NCBI RefSeq assembly: GCF_024345415.1
Contig: NZ_JAGQBB010000019.1
Span: 1 to 56,806 of the forward strand
DNA: 56,806 bases
Source: Synechococcus sp. Tobar12-5m-g
GTDB lineage: Bacteria > Cyanobacteriota > Cyanobacteriia > PCC-6307 > Cyanobiaceae
Reading direction: 5' to 3'
How positions within the stretch are numbered: position 1 is the first letter of the stretch; each line of letters starts with the position of its first letter. The translations under genes were made by a program, and so were the position numbers. The notes below the pieces were generated by a model. That model worked only from the letters and a program-made list of their open reading frames with translations, ran no database searches and was not told the DNA's origin. Shown here piece after piece: positions 25,432 through 35,046 of this stretch.

Positions 25432-26291
25432 CTATCGCGCCGGGCTCAGGAGGCGTCTCCGATAGACCCCCACCACCATCGCCAGGATCAGGGCAATGGC
25501 CAGCAGCAGCATCGGCAGCAGGACGGTGCCCACGCTGAACCCTCCCGCCAGAGCTGCCAGCAGCATCGCCGCAGCGCAGGCCAGCGCGCAGGCGGCGCCA
25601 AGGACGAGCAGGCGCGCCTGCCCCAGCCGCACCACCAAGCGGTTCACCAGGATCGCCCCCACGAGATAGGCGCCGGTGAGGCTCAGCGAGAGATTGCCGA
25701 AGGTGGTGCGGCTCAGTCCCAGCCTGGTTTCGAGATCGAAGGGACTCACCGTGTCGTAGAGGGCGATCATCCCGGTGGCGAGCGTGGAGACGGCTGCCTG
25801 CAGCAGGAAACGGGGATCGGCCAGCAGGATGAAGTCCGCCCGTCAGGAGGCGATCCGCGCGATCTGCCCCCCCACGAAGGGGGCGAAACCGAGGGCGCCA
25901 GCGAAGCAGACGCTCACCCACGACATCGCCTTTGCGAGCCGCCGGTCGCTGAACACGTCGCGCAGAGTCGCCCGCGACACCGAGGTGCCGCAGCCCGCCC
26001 CCACCCCCTGCACAGGCGCAGGGCCTGGAAGGGCGCGAACCCGGGCACGACGACGAGCGCGACGCTGAAGAGGACCATCCCCGCCAGGGCCACGGGACGC
26101 CGTCCGAAGCGGTCTGCCAGCGCGCCCCAGAGCAGCTGCGAGAACCCCTAGCCCAGGGCGTAGGTGGCGATCGTGGACTGGGCGCCCGCGGCGTCGATCC
26201 GGAAGTCCGCGGCCAGATCGGGGAGCGAAGGCAGGTCGATGAACAGTCCGCTCTGCCCCAGCACCGCGCCCAGGCAGGCGAAGAGGATCAC
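25432..26291 (-). pseudogene. MFS drug exporter (Bcr/CflA type), multiply inactivated
   Basis: Read from 26291 downwards, the frame gives an MFS N-terminus (VILFACLGAVLGQSGLFIDL) and then stops at TAG (26148-26150) within ALG-stop-GFSQLLWGALADRFGRRP, where relatives have Tyr. The sequence continues through the DRFGRRP loop, shifts frame near 26020, runs on as VQGVGAGCGTSVSRATLRDV, and meets TGA (25843-25845) where ASWRADF is expected (Trp to stop). Part of the central loop is missing before DPRFLLQAAV, after which the C-terminal helices are intact and end at 25432. At least three lesions plus a deletion make it a clear pseudogene. The 300 bases between it and the next gene hold nothing recognised. 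Confidence 0.85.
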
Positions 26292-26590
26292 CGTTCGGTT
26301 GTCTATTCCTGGGTTCCGTTAAGCCTCATCCTCATCCTGCTGGCAGCGGCTGACGCAGCAGCAATCCGCAGCGTTACGCCTCCGCCTTCGACCCCTTGCA
26401 CGGGTTGGGACAGGGAGAACTGGGATACCAACCTGCGCGGCCATGGCTTCAGCACGGCGGATGCAGTCTCTGGATCTCTCCCACCGCCCGGCACTCTGGG
26501 GCCCCCTCTTCATCGACTGCCAGGAGCGTCCTGCAGGTCTCTCAGCGGCAGGAAAAGCCAGAGGGGAGAGCGCCACTTCTGAAGATCTGC

Positions 26591-27631
26591 TCAGTAGTCG
26601 CTGGGCCAGAGATCGGGCTGATCGATCATGGGCTGCCGCATTGGCAGAACGTGAAACCGGCGGCGGATCTCGAGCAGCGGTTCCGCGGCGATGGACAGAT
26701 GATCCAACTGGCTGAAGTCACCCCGGCAGGCCGCGCCCCGCACGAGAGATTCCGCGAAGAGCTCCGCTGAGCCCGGAAGATCGAGAGCGCCCCGGCGGCC
26801 GTCGACGCCGTGATAAGGCTCTCCGCCGCCGCCGTAGGGGATGAACTGCAGGTCGGTGCCGTGCTTGAAGAGACCCACCTCATGGATCAGGAAGTTCGTG
26901 AGTGAGGCCATCCAGTTGGCATCGCTGTTGTTCAGGGCCAGCTTGAACGCTCCCAGGGCGATTTCCCCGGGGCCCGTGGGTTCGTAGCCGGTGATCACAT
27001 GATTCATGTCATGGCAGACGTAATACCCGGGATTCGGCGTGTTGCGACTCGGCACGGTCATGCCGTTGCGTTCATAGAGCTGGATGAAGGCCCACCCCAG
27101 GCTGCCGTAGGGCATCCCGGCCAATTGTTCGATGGCTTCGAAGAAGGAATCGTCGTAGTCCTGCTTGCCGCTGCCAGTCTGATGATCCTGATGCTCGGAG
27201 AGTTCGGGCATGTAGTTGTCGTACATGCGAACGAATTTGGCCGTTGCCTCCGCTGCTGAGAGATGGGCAAAATCGCGCACGATCTCGAGTTGCGGTGGAT
27301 CGATCCGCAGGGCCTCCGCATAAATTTCCAGTCGCTTCAGCTGAGCTTCGCTCTTGGGATGTCGGCAAAGATCCAGGATGATGGCCATCTGGAGAAACAG
27401 CCGGCGCCAGGGGGAATTCTCCAGCTCCTCAGCCAGCCGGTCAGGGGTGAGGGGTTCCATCGTCGCCAGCGTGCTCGCCTGCTGCCCAAGCAGATGGGTG
27501 GCCAGGACCGTGAAGACCCGTTGCTGCTCCGCTGTCGGTCCGCCGTCGACCTCCATCAATCCGCGCAGACCACGCGTCAGGGCCCGAGCGGCCGTCGGCA
27601 TCACCGGAAAGGGAATGGTGGCGAGCGTCAC
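26591..27631 (-). CDS. Coq4-like protein
   Basis: 346 residues. Near the middle it has YYVCHDMNHVITGYEPTGPG followed by EIALGAFKL, matching the HDxxHx11E metal-binding signature of Coq4 proteins. Coq4 organises or catalyses a decarboxylation/hydroxylation step in ubiquinone synthesis in mitochondria and proteobacteria. Cyanobacteria make plastoquinone rather than ubiquinone, so the role here must differ or is unknown. The N-terminal 150 residues are helical (VFTVLATHLLGQQASTLATM) and not part of Coq4 proper. The gene stands alone, upstream of the molybdenum cluster on the opposite strand. Confidence 0.7.
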   Translation of the reverse strand: MTLATIPFPVMPTAARALTRGLRGLMEVDGGPTAEQQRVFTVLATHLLGQQASTLATMEPLTPDRLAEELENSPWRRLFLQMAIILDLCRHPKSEAQLKRLEIYAEALRIDPPQLEIVRDFAHLSAAEATAKFVRMYDNYMPELSEHQDHQTGSGKQDYDDSFFEAIEQLAGMPYGSLGWAFIQLYERNGMTVPSRNTPNPGYYVCHDMNHVITGYEPTGPGEIALGAFKLALNNSDANWMASLTNFLIHEVGLFKHGTDLQFIPYGGGGEPYHGVDGRRGALDLPGSAELFAESLVRGAACRGDFSQLDHLSIAAEPLLEIRRRFHVLPMRQPMIDQPDLWPSDY

Positions 27632-28108
27632 GGCAGCGGATCAATGCGGTGTTGAGCGTGGAGATTACGGCGGAAGCCTGCTCTGATGCGTCCAGCGATG
27701 CATTCCAGCCATGGAGTCATCCATGGGGTGATCAATGGATCACGGAGATCATGCTGTCGAGTCGTCACTACAGCCGTCGACGAGCGAACACATCTTGTGA
27801 AGGCCAGGGTTGGATCTGCCAGGGATTGATCTGGACGATGTCCTCGCCCAGCAGCCGCAAGCTACGCAGAATGGCGATGATGCTTTTCTACGGATTGCCA
27901 TGGTTGCTGCGACGCCACTGTTTGTAGCGGGCATCATCCAGCAGAAGGTTGCCGAGGTCTCCGTGGCCATGGCCGGGGCCTTTCAGTTGAGCCGTCCGAC
28001 CGCCATCTCATGATTTGAGTGGCACCGCCTGGGGGCATTGTTCAGCAGGGCCAACTGAGTCAGTTAGGGACGGGTGGCGCCAGAGTGGATCGCAGTGACA
28101 CCGGTGCC
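27632..28108. other. Intergenic region without a supportable gene
   Basis: About 480 bases between the divergent Coq4-like and FdhF/YdeP-like genes. Short open frames exist on both strands but look unlike any protein I know and have no good ribosome binding sites. It presumably carries the promoters of both genes; I see no convincing operator or hairpin. Confidence 0.5.
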
Positions 28109-30430
28109 ATGGGGGACAGCCACGACCCGACGTCGGCGAGCCACCCGGCATCCGAGCCATGCACCCCCGGCATGGGCGGCGGCTGGCCCGTCATCGATGG
28201 CTGGGCCAAGGCCAGCCTTTCGCCGAAGGGGCCCCTGCTCTGGCAGACGCTGCTGCACAAGAGCGCCTGCCTCTCCTGCGCCTGGGGCACCGGCGGCCAG
28301 AACGGCGGCTTCGTCGACGAGCTGGGCGAACCGCTGCAGCGCTGCCTCAAAAGTGTGGAAGCGATCTCGGCGGAACTGCAGGCCGCCGTGCCGGAGCGGG
28401 TATTCGGCCAGCGCAGCCTCAGCCAGCTGCGGGAGCTCAGCTCCCTGGAGGCCGACCGGCTGGGGCGATTGAGCCACCCTCTGATCCTGCGGGAGGGCCG
28501 CAGCCACTACGAGCGCCTCGGCTGGGACGACGTCTTCGAGCTCACCGAAGCGGCCTTCCGCATCCCGCCCGAGCGGCTGGCCTCCTACAGCTCCGGTCGC
28601 TCCTCCAACGAGGCCGCCTACCTGCTGCAACTGCTGCTGCGGGCCCTGGGCTCCAACAACCTGGCCGACTGCTCCGACCTCTGCCACGCCCCCTCCACCG
28701 TGGGGCTGGGTGAGGTGTTCGGTTCGGGCACCTCGATGGTGAGCCTGGAGAGCCTCAAGCAGGCCGACTGTGTGGTGCTGGTGGGCTCCAACGCCCCCGC
28801 CAACCACCCGCGCCTGATGAACGAGCTGATCCAGCTGCGGGAGCGTGGCGGCACGGTGATCGTGATCAACCCGGTGCTGGAGGTGGGCCTGCTCAGGTTC
28901 GGCTCGCCCGCCTTCCCGATCCGCTCGATGCTGAAGGGATCGCCGATCGCCTCGATCTTCCTGCAGCCGATCCCGGGCAGCGACACCGCCGTGTTCGTGG
29001 GGATTCAGAAGGCCCTGCTGGAGGCCAATCAGATCCGCCGGGAGTTCCTCTCGGCCCACGCCGAGGGCTGGGAGGCGGTGCTGGAGCAGGCCCGCGCCAC
29101 CTCCTGGGAGGCGATCAGCAACTGCTGCGGCCTCTGCCGCGAGGAACTGGCCCACGCCGCCGCTGCGATCGGCCGCGCCCAAGGGGTGGTGTTCGCCTGG
29201 GCGATGGGCATCACCCACCACGCCAACGGCACCACCAACGTGCATGCCATCGCCAACACCGCCCTGCTCACGGGCAACGTGGGCAAGCCCGGGGCGGGCA
29301 CGATGCCGATCCGCGGCCACTCCAACGTGCAGGGCTTCGGCTCGATGGGGGTCACCGTGAAGCTGCGCGCCGCGATGCAGCAGGCCCTGGAGGAGCTGCT
29401 CGGCCGGCAGCTCAGCCCCGTGCCCGGCTACGACACCCGCGCCCTGATCGAGGCCGCCGAAGCCGGCCGGGTCGACACGCTGCTGTGCCTGGGCGGCAAC
29501 CTCTGGGGCGCGAATCCCGATTCCAGCCAGGCCCGCCGCGCCCTCGGTCGGATCGACACGATCGCGTATCTGGCCACCAAGCCCAACCAGGGCCATTTCC
29601 ACGGTCTGGCGGCGAAGAACACCCTGCTGCTGCCGGTGTTCAACCGCTTCGAGACGCCCCACCGCACCACCACCGAATCGGGCAACAACTTCGTGCGCCT
29701 CAATGAACCCGGCAGCACCCATCTCAAAGCCGCCGACCTGATCAGCGAGGTGGGCTTCCTGGCCGAACTGGCGCGGCGGCTGCTGGGCAGCGACCCAATC
29801 GACTGGGGCCGCCTGCAGGATCCCGTTTACGTGCGCCAGCTGATCGCCCGCACCGTGCCGGGCTACGGCCCGATCGCCGCGATCGATGCCACCAGGCGCG
29901 AATTCAGCGTGGAAGGACGGGTGTTCGAGCGGCCCAGCTTCCCCACGCCATCAGGGAAAGCACGGATGGAGCCCACACCCCTGCCGGCGCTGGAGCTCCC
30001 TGAGCCGGCCCACTTCGGCGGCCTGGCGCCGGGGGAGCCGGGCCTGGTGCTGGTCCTGATCACGGCCCGCAGCTACGGCCAGCACAACACCGTGGTCTAC
30101 AAGGCGGGCGATGCCTACAGGGCCATGCCCCACCGTCAGACGATCCTGATGAACCGAACCGATCTGGCCCGCTCCGGCCTGGCCGCCCACCAGCAGGTGA
30201 CGGTGCAGGGCGAGGCCGGCCGCCTGGAGGGCATCGAGATCATCCCTGGCGAGATCCGCGAAGGTGCCGCGCTGATGTTCTATCCGGAGGTGAACGCGAT
30301 CATCCGCGTCCCGGTGGATCGCCGCAGCGGCACCCCCGCCTTCAAGCGGGCGCCGGTGCTGGTGCGGGGGGGGCTCAGGCCGGCGGTGGCGGCGCCAGGC
30401 GCCGCGTCAGCTGGTGCAGGGGCAGGCTGA
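28109..30430 (+). CDS. FdhF/YdeP-family molybdopterin oxidoreductase
   Basis: 773 residues from ATG 28109 (frame open from 28019). The molybdopterin core is evident: SYSSGRSSNEAAYLLQLLLR, DLCHAPSTVGLGEVFGSGT, NTALLTGNVGKPGAGTMPIR, and near the C-terminus TARSYGQHNTVVYKAGDAYR with the molydopterin-binding domain. The N-terminus has only SACLSCAWG instead of the four-Cys [4Fe-4S] motif of true formate dehydrogenase, as in YdeP-like proteins, whose substrates are unknown (YdeP is linked to acid tolerance). Maturation would need the moaA and mobA encoded 4-5 kb downstream. The 3' end overlaps the convergent permease gene by 56 bases. Confidence 0.85.
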   Translation: MGDSHDPTSASHPASEPCTPGMGGGWPVIDGWAKASLSPKGPLLWQTLLHKSACLSCAWGTGGQNGGFVDELGEPLQRCLKSVEAISAELQAAVPERVFGQRSLSQLRELSSLEADRLGRLSHPLILREGRSHYERLGWDDVFELTEAAFRIPPERLASYSSGRSSNEAAYLLQLLLRALGSNNLADCSDLCHAPSTVGLGEVFGSGTSMVSLESLKQADCVVLVGSNAPANHPRLMNELIQLRERGGTVIVINPVLEVGLLRFGSPAFPIRSMLKGSPIASIFLQPIPGSDTAVFVGIQKALLEANQIRREFLSAHAEGWEAVLEQARATSWEAISNCCGLCREELAHAAAAIGRAQGVVFAWAMGITHHANGTTNVHAIANTALLTGNVGKPGAGTMPIRGHSNVQGFGSMGVTVKLRAAMQQALEELLGRQLSPVPGYDTRALIEAAEAGRVDTLLCLGGNLWGANPDSSQARRALGRIDTIAYLATKPNQGHFHGLAAKNTLLLPVFNRFETPHRTTTESGNNFVRLNEPGSTHLKAADLISEVGFLAELARRLLGSDPIDWGRLQDPVYVRQLIARTVPGYGPIAAIDATRREFSVEGRVFERPSFPTPSGKARMEPTPLPALELPEPAHFGGLAPGEPGLVLVLITARSYGQHNTVVYKAGDAYRAMPHRQTILMNRTDLARSGLAAHQQVTVQGEAGRLEGIEIIPGEIREGAALMFYPEVNAIIRVPVDRRSGTPAFKRAPVLVRGGLRPAVAAPGAASAGAGAG

Positions 30431-31751
30431 GCAGGATCAGGCCGAGGGCGCCGGCGCTGTTTGCGGTGTCGTTGCGGATCGCGGCAATCAGAAAGGCCAG
30501 GGAGCCCAACCAGACGATCGCGGCGCTGATCGGGTAGCCAGGATCGCGGAAGGGCCGCTCCAGACCAGGCTCGCGCCAGCGCAGCAGCAACAGCGAGCTG
30601 ATGCCGCTCAGATACAGCAACACATAGAGGAAGGAGGCAATACCCAGCAGGATCGTGAAATCGCCGAAGGCCACCAGCAAGCCAGCGGTGCCGGCCGTCA
30701 CCACCAGCCCGAGCACGGGCGTGCCACTGGCACTCACGGCAGCGAACTGGGGCAGGAACAAGCCATCACGGCTGAGGCCGTAGAGGATGCGTGGCGCGCC
30801 CATCACCACGGCATTGACGAGGCCGAACGAGGAGATCAAGGCCAGCACCACGATCAGCTGAGCGCTCCAGGCTCCGAAGATCACCTCGGCGGCATCGGCC
30901 AGCGGCAGCACCGATCCGGCGATCCGCGAAACCGGCAGCAGCCGCAGCAGCGCCAGATTCACCAGTAGATACAGCCCTGCCACGCTGAGCACACCGCCCA
31001 CCAGGGAGCGGGGCAGATCCTTGCTGGGTTCGGCGAATTCCTCGGCGAAGTAGATCGGACTGTGCCAGCCGTCGTAGGTGGTGATCACGGCCTGCATGGC
31101 AAACACAGCGCCGATGCCGAGGCTGATCCCTCCAGCCGCCACCGGCTCAGCGGGGCCCGGGGCTTCCAGCAGCGGTTCGGCCAGGCCCGCCAGATCCTGC
31201 ACCGGAGCATGCAGAAAGCAGGCCGTGATCAGGCCGAGGAAGGCGATGGCCTTGCCGAGGCTGAGGATCTTCTGGCTGAGGCTTCCGGCCTCCAGACCCA
31301 GCCGCTGGATCAACGCGAAGGCCAGCAGCACCAGCAGGGCCACCACTTTGCTGCCTACGGGCAGGGCCGGCAGCAGGCCGATCGTGTAGTCGCCGATGGT
31401 GACCGCCACCCAGGCCAGGCCGGCGCAGTGGCCCACCCAGTCGATCCAGCCCACGGAGAAGCCGGCCTGATCCCCCAGGGCCCGCCGGGCATAGACGGTC
31501 CAGCCGCCGGCCCGGGGCAGGCTGGCGCTCAGTTCGGCCACGGCAAAAGCCCCGAGCAGGGCGTAGAGCGCCCCCGCCACCCAGGCGGCCACGATCAGGG
31601 GAGCGCTGCCGAGCTGCTCGGCCACCAGGCCCGGGGTGCGCAGAATGCCGGCCCCGATCGTGCCCCCCACCGCCCCGGCGATCCCGAAACTGACCCCCAG
31701 GATCTGCAGCAGCGAACCCGGCTGGGCTGGCGCTGATTCGGGTGTGGACAT
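30375..31751 (-). CDS. APC-superfamily amino acid permease
   Basis: 458 residues from ATG 31751. About 12 hydrophobic helices; the first helix region GIAGAVGGTIGAGILRTPG is the substrate-binding unwound segment typical of APC permeases, followed by SLPRAGGWTVYARRALGDQA. It should import an amino acid or amine across the plasma membrane. Downstream of, and on the same strand as, the glutamine-synthetase-like gene (100 bases apart), which suggests uptake of that enzyme's substrate. The frame could start at 31796, but the extension is not family-like. Confidence 0.87.
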   Translation of the reverse strand: MSTPESAPAQPGSLLQILGVSFGIAGAVGGTIGAGILRTPGLVAEQLGSAPLIVAAWVAGALYALLGAFAVAELSASLPRAGGWTVYARRALGDQAGFSVGWIDWVGHCAGLAWVAVTIGDYTIGLLPALPVGSKVVALLVLLAFALIQRLGLEAGSLSQKILSLGKAIAFLGLITACFLHAPVQDLAGLAEPLLEAPGPAEPVAAGGISLGIGAVFAMQAVITTYDGWHSPIYFAEEFAEPSKDLPRSLVGGVLSVAGLYLLVNLALLRLLPVSRIAGSVLPLADAAEVIFGAWSAQLIVVLALISSFGLVNAVVMGAPRILYGLSRDGLFLPQFAAVSASGTPVLGLVVTAGTAGLLVAFGDFTILLGIASFLYVLLYLSGISSLLLLRWREPGLERPFRDPGYPISAAIVWLGSLAFLIAAIRNDTANSAGALGLILLSLPLHQLTRRLAPPPPA

Positions 31752-31851
31752 CGGGCCCCGTGCGATCGCCGCTGGCGGAACCCAGCAGGCTCCCACCAGC
31801 GGCGAGTCTGCTCGGCGGCCCGACGTTCAGGGGGTGCCGTGGCTGGACTGG

Positions 31852-33255
31852 TCAGGAGGGCCAGGCGCGGGTGGAGGCGATCAACGCCTCATCGGTGAGG
31901 GCGTCACTGCGGCGCACCTCCGCCAGGCGGGCCTCCACCACGGTGCGCTGGAGCTGCTCACCCATCGCTTCCCCCAGCACCGCACTGGCCTCGAAGGCCC
32001 GAACCGCCTCGGTGAGGGTCTGGGGAAGCCTCGGGGCCACGGCGGCAGCCGCGGCAGCTGGATCACCCGACAGCGGCGGCGGCAGGACCCGGGGCTGCTG
32101 CAGGGCGTTCTGCGCCACCGCGAGCACCGCACCCACCAGCAGATAGGGGTTGGCGCTGAGGTCGGCCACCTTGAACTCCAGGTGGCCGGGCTCGCCCCCG
32201 CCGGCCGGCACGAGGCGCAGGGCCGCCTCCCGGTTCTCCACCCCCCACACCTGGAAAGGCGCCGCCCAGCGGCCCGGGGCCAGCCGCTCGTACGACACCG
32301 CCAGGGCGCAGGCCAGGGGCATCAGGGCCGGCAGCTGCTCCAGCAGACCCGCCAGCAGCGCCTCCCCCCGGGCCGTGAGGCCGGCGGTGCCCATGCCGCC
32401 ACCCAGGAGCGGGACGCCCTGGTCCGTCACGCTCAGATGCAGGTGGCCGCCGTTGCCCACCAGATCAGCCGTCACCAAGGGGGCAAAGCTGGAGATCCAG
32501 CCGAAGCGGCGGCTCACCTGCTGGATCACCAGGCGCGCCGCCACAAGGCGATCGGCGGCCTCGAGCGGCGGCGACGCCGCCAGCGACAGCTCGAACTGGC
32601 CGGCGCCGTACTCGGGGTGCAGCTGCAGCCAGGGCAGCTCGGCCGCATCGAGGGCCTCTGCCACGGCGGTGAGGTAATCGAGCCCCTGCACCAGGCGATC
32701 AGCGCCGTAGGGGCCACCCACCACCGCCGGCGTCCAGCCCCCGGCACTGCCAACCGGCTGGGGCAGCCCCACCATCCACTCGATCTCGAAGCCAGCCAGG
32801 GCGCTCAGGCCGGCAGCCGCGAAAGCCGCCTGCTGCCTGGCGCAGAAGCCCCGTTGATCCAGGCTATAGACCTCACCATCACGGCCATGGCGGACGCCCG
32901 GAGCCCAGGCCCAGCCGGAGGCAGGATCGAGCGGGCGCAGGGCGGTGAGATCGGGCTTGAGGCGCAGGTCGCCATCCGGGCGGGCCAGGCTCTGCTGCGG
33001 ATCGATCAGACCCGTGGCCCCGAAGGCATCGGCCACCGGTGAGAAGCCCACTCCCTGGCTTGCCACCAGCGCCAGGCGTTCCAGCGGCACCCCCTTCACC
33101 AGCACCGATCCGGCGTGGTTCACGAAGGTGATCGCCAGCCGGCGCAGGCCGCGCTGCATCAGTTCGGTGGTCTGGGCAGTGGCGCTGGGGAGCTCCGGCA
33201 CGGCAGGGCAGCCACGGGCCAGGAAATCATTGCCCGATTCGGCGCCACAGGCCAT
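31852..33255 (-). CDS. Glutamine-synthetase-family ligase (GlnT-like)
   Basis: 467 residues from ATG 33255; ATG 33159 (435 residues) is an equally good start because conserved sequence begins at LRRLAITFVNHAGSVLVKG. Catalytic-domain hallmarks are EYGAGQFELSLA (metal-binding Glu), GNGGHLHLSV (ATP/glutamate loop) and VENREAALRL followed by HLEFKVADLSANPYLL. These fit the GlnT/GlnA-like branch, many members of which join glutamate to an amine rather than ammonia. With an amino-acid permease downstream and an amidohydrolase-like gene divergent, use of an organic nitrogen compound is a reasonable inference, not a demonstration. Confidence 0.83.
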   Translation of the reverse strand: MACGAESGNDFLARGCPAVPELPSATAQTTELMQRGLRRLAITFVNHAGSVLVKGVPLERLALVASQGVGFSPVADAFGATGLIDPQQSLARPDGDLRLKPDLTALRPLDPASGWAWAPGVRHGRDGEVYSLDQRGFCARQQAAFAAAGLSALAGFEIEWMVGLPQPVGSAGGWTPAVVGGPYGADRLVQGLDYLTAVAEALDAAELPWLQLHPEYGAGQFELSLAASPPLEAADRLVAARLVIQQVSRRFGWISSFAPLVTADLVGNGGHLHLSVTDQGVPLLGGGMGTAGLTARGEALLAGLLEQLPALMPLACALAVSYERLAPGRWAAPFQVWGVENREAALRLVPAGGGEPGHLEFKVADLSANPYLLVGAVLAVAQNALQQPRVLPPPLSGDPAAAAAAVAPRLPQTLTEAVRAFEASAVLGEAMGEQLQRTVVEARLAEVRRSDALTDEALIASTRAWPS

Positions 33256-33256
33256 C

Positions 33257-33940
33257 GTGGAAGCCACAGCCCCTGCTCCCTTGGCTCCTGCAGCCTTGCT
33301 CCTGGTCGATGTCCAGAACGGCACCTGCGGACCGGCTGGTCCCGCGGGCAACGCAGAAGCCACCCCGCTGCCCCCCTCCCCGCGGCCGCCCCGTCCACCC
33401 GGCTTCGACGCCCACTTCCAGGAGGCGGTCCTGCCCCGGCTGGAGCAGGCGCTGGAGCACGCCCGCTCCAGCGGCCTGGAGGTGATCCACACCGTGATCG
33501 CCAACCTCACCGCCGATGGCCGCGACCGCAGCCTCGATTACAAGCGCTCCGGCCTGGGCTTTGCCCCGGGCAGCTGGGAAGCCAGGGTGATCGAGGCCCT
33601 CGCTCCTCGGCCCGACGAACTGGTGCTGCCGAAAAGCTCCTCCTCCCCCTTCCACTCCACCAACCTCGATTACATCCTGCGCAACATCGGCATCACCGAG
33701 CTGGTGGTGGCGGGCCTGCTCACGGATCAGTGCATCGATCACACCGTGAAGGATGCGGCAGATCGCGGCTATGGCGTGACATGCCTGATCGATGCCTGCA
33801 TGGCCGAATCGGCCGAGCGGCACCGGGCCGCCCTCAGCTGCTTTCGGGGCTACTGCCGCGAGCTCCGCGTGGCTGAGTTCACCAGCAGCTTGTCCGGCCG
33901 AGATCAACGGCCCGCACCGGCTGATCACCCCCCCAGATAG
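33257..33940 (+). CDS. Isochorismatase-fold cysteine hydrolase
   Basis: 227 residues from GTG 33257. The catalytic triad of the family is visible: Asp in LLLVDVQNG (near residue 18), Lys in VLPKSSSSPF (near 125) and Cys in GLLTDQCIDHTVKDAAD (near 160). Members hydrolyse amides or vinyl ethers (for example ureidoacrylate, biuret, nicotinamide). The start codon lies one base from the start of the divergent glutamine-synthetase-like gene if both upstream starts are used. The 3' end overlaps the convergent moaA by 16 bases. The substrate cannot be told from sequence. Confidence 0.87.
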   Translation: MEATAPAPLAPAALLLVDVQNGTCGPAGPAGNAEATPLPPSPRPPRPPGFDAHFQEAVLPRLEQALEHARSSGLEVIHTVIANLTADGRDRSLDYKRSGLGFAPGSWEARVIEALAPRPDELVLPKSSSSPFHSTNLDYILRNIGITELVVAGLLTDQCIDHTVKDAADRGYGVTCLIDACMAESAERHRAALSCFRGYCRELRVAEFTSSLSGRDQRPAPADHPPR

Positions 33941-35001
33941 GCCATCTCGGCATGGGAGCGCTGGGTTGTGACAGTGCCTGAAGCAGGCTCTTCAGCGCGC
34001 TCCTCGCTGTACCGGTCGTGGCGATGGCTCCACAGACTCCCCATGGCCCCGCTCAGGGTCTCCCCGGCGGCTGCCGGCGAGCGCAGCCAGGGTTTGAGAT
34101 CCAGGCCACTGGAGGCGAACAGACACGTGAAGGCCACCCCATCAGCGGTGACGCGCAGCCGGTCGCAGTCGCCACAGAAGGGAGCGGAGATCGAGGCCAC
34201 CACGGCCAGATGGCCCCCGCCATCGCGGTAGCGCCAACGGCTGGCCGTGCCATGGGCCTGGCGACCCAGGGGCACCAGGGGCCAGCGGGCGCCGATCCGC
34301 CGCACCATCTCTGCGGCGGGCAGCACCAGATCCGGCTGCCAGCCATTGCGGTTGCCCACGTCCATGAACTCGATCAAGCGCAGCTCGATCCCCCGTTGCC
34401 GGGCCAGCTCCGCCAGGGGCAGCAGCTGATCCTCGTTGCGGCCCCTGGCGATCACGGCGTTGAGCTTGAGGGCCCCTCGGGCGGGATCAAACCCCGCCGC
34501 CCGGGCATGCTCCAGCGCGGCGAGCACCTTCTCGAGCAAGGCCGCTCCGGCCGCCGCCCCAGCGGCGAGGCCCGCCATGCGCGCCACGCTGGCGCCATCG
34601 GTGCCATCGAGGCTCACCGTGATCCGATCCAGGCCCGCCGCCCGCAGGTCCCGGGCCCGCTCGGCGCTCAGCAAAACCCCATTGGTGGTGAGGGCGATCT
34701 CGCGCAACCCCGGCAAACCCGGGCTGCTCTGCCCTCCGCGCAGGGGCTCCAGGGCCGCCACCAGCTCCTCCAGACCCTGATGCAGCAGCGGTTCCCCGCC
34801 GGTGAGCCGCAACAGGCGGAAGCCCAGCTCCGTTGCCACGCCCACCAGCTGGACCCGCTCCGCCAGGGTCAGCAACTCGGGCGGGTCCTCGCTGTCGGGG
34901 CAGCAATAAGGGCAGGCGAGGTTGCAGCGGGCCGTCAAGGAAAGGCGCAACACCCCTGGCGGGCGGCCGAGGCGATCGCGCAGGGAGGCCATCTCGAGCA
35001 T
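33925..35001 (-). CDS. moaA: GTP 3',8-cyclase MoaA
   Basis: 358 residues. The radical-SAM cluster motif C-N-L-A-C-P-Y-C lies near residues 26-33, TGGEPLLH follows, and the second cluster is in PFCGDCDRLRVTADGVAFTC. The C-terminus ends in Gly-Gly (MAYLGG), the conserved tail that enters the active site. MoaA converts GTP to 3',8-cH2GTP, the first step of molybdopterin synthesis. mobA is 45 bases upstream on the same strand, and a molybdopterin oxidoreductase lies in the same cluster. Other moa genes are outside the window. Confidence 0.95.
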   Translation of the reverse strand: MLEMASLRDRLGRPPGVLRLSLTARCNLACPYCCPDSEDPPELLTLAERVQLVGVATELGFRLLRLTGGEPLLHQGLEELVAALEPLRGGQSSPGLPGLREIALTTNGVLLSAERARDLRAAGLDRITVSLDGTDGASVARMAGLAAGAAAGAALLEKVLAALEHARAAGFDPARGALKLNAVIARGRNEDQLLPLAELARQRGIELRLIEFMDVGNRNGWQPDLVLPAAEMVRRIGARWPLVPLGRQAHGTASRWRYRDGGGHLAVVASISAPFCGDCDRLRVTADGVAFTCLFASSGLDLKPWLRSPAAAGETLSGAMGSLWSHRHDRYSEERAEEPASGTVTTQRSHAEMAYLGG

Positions 35002-35046
35002 CGGGAACGGCTTGGCACGGCACCGGTCAACAAGCCTGGCGCGGCC

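Noticed and set aside
28064-29722. 552-codon open frame on the minus strand
   Set aside because: Antisense to the FdhF/YdeP-like gene, with no domain; a product of GC-rich third positions.
31636-33042. 468-codon open frame on the plus strand
   Set aside because: Antisense to the GlnT-like gene; Gln/Arg/His-rich shadow.
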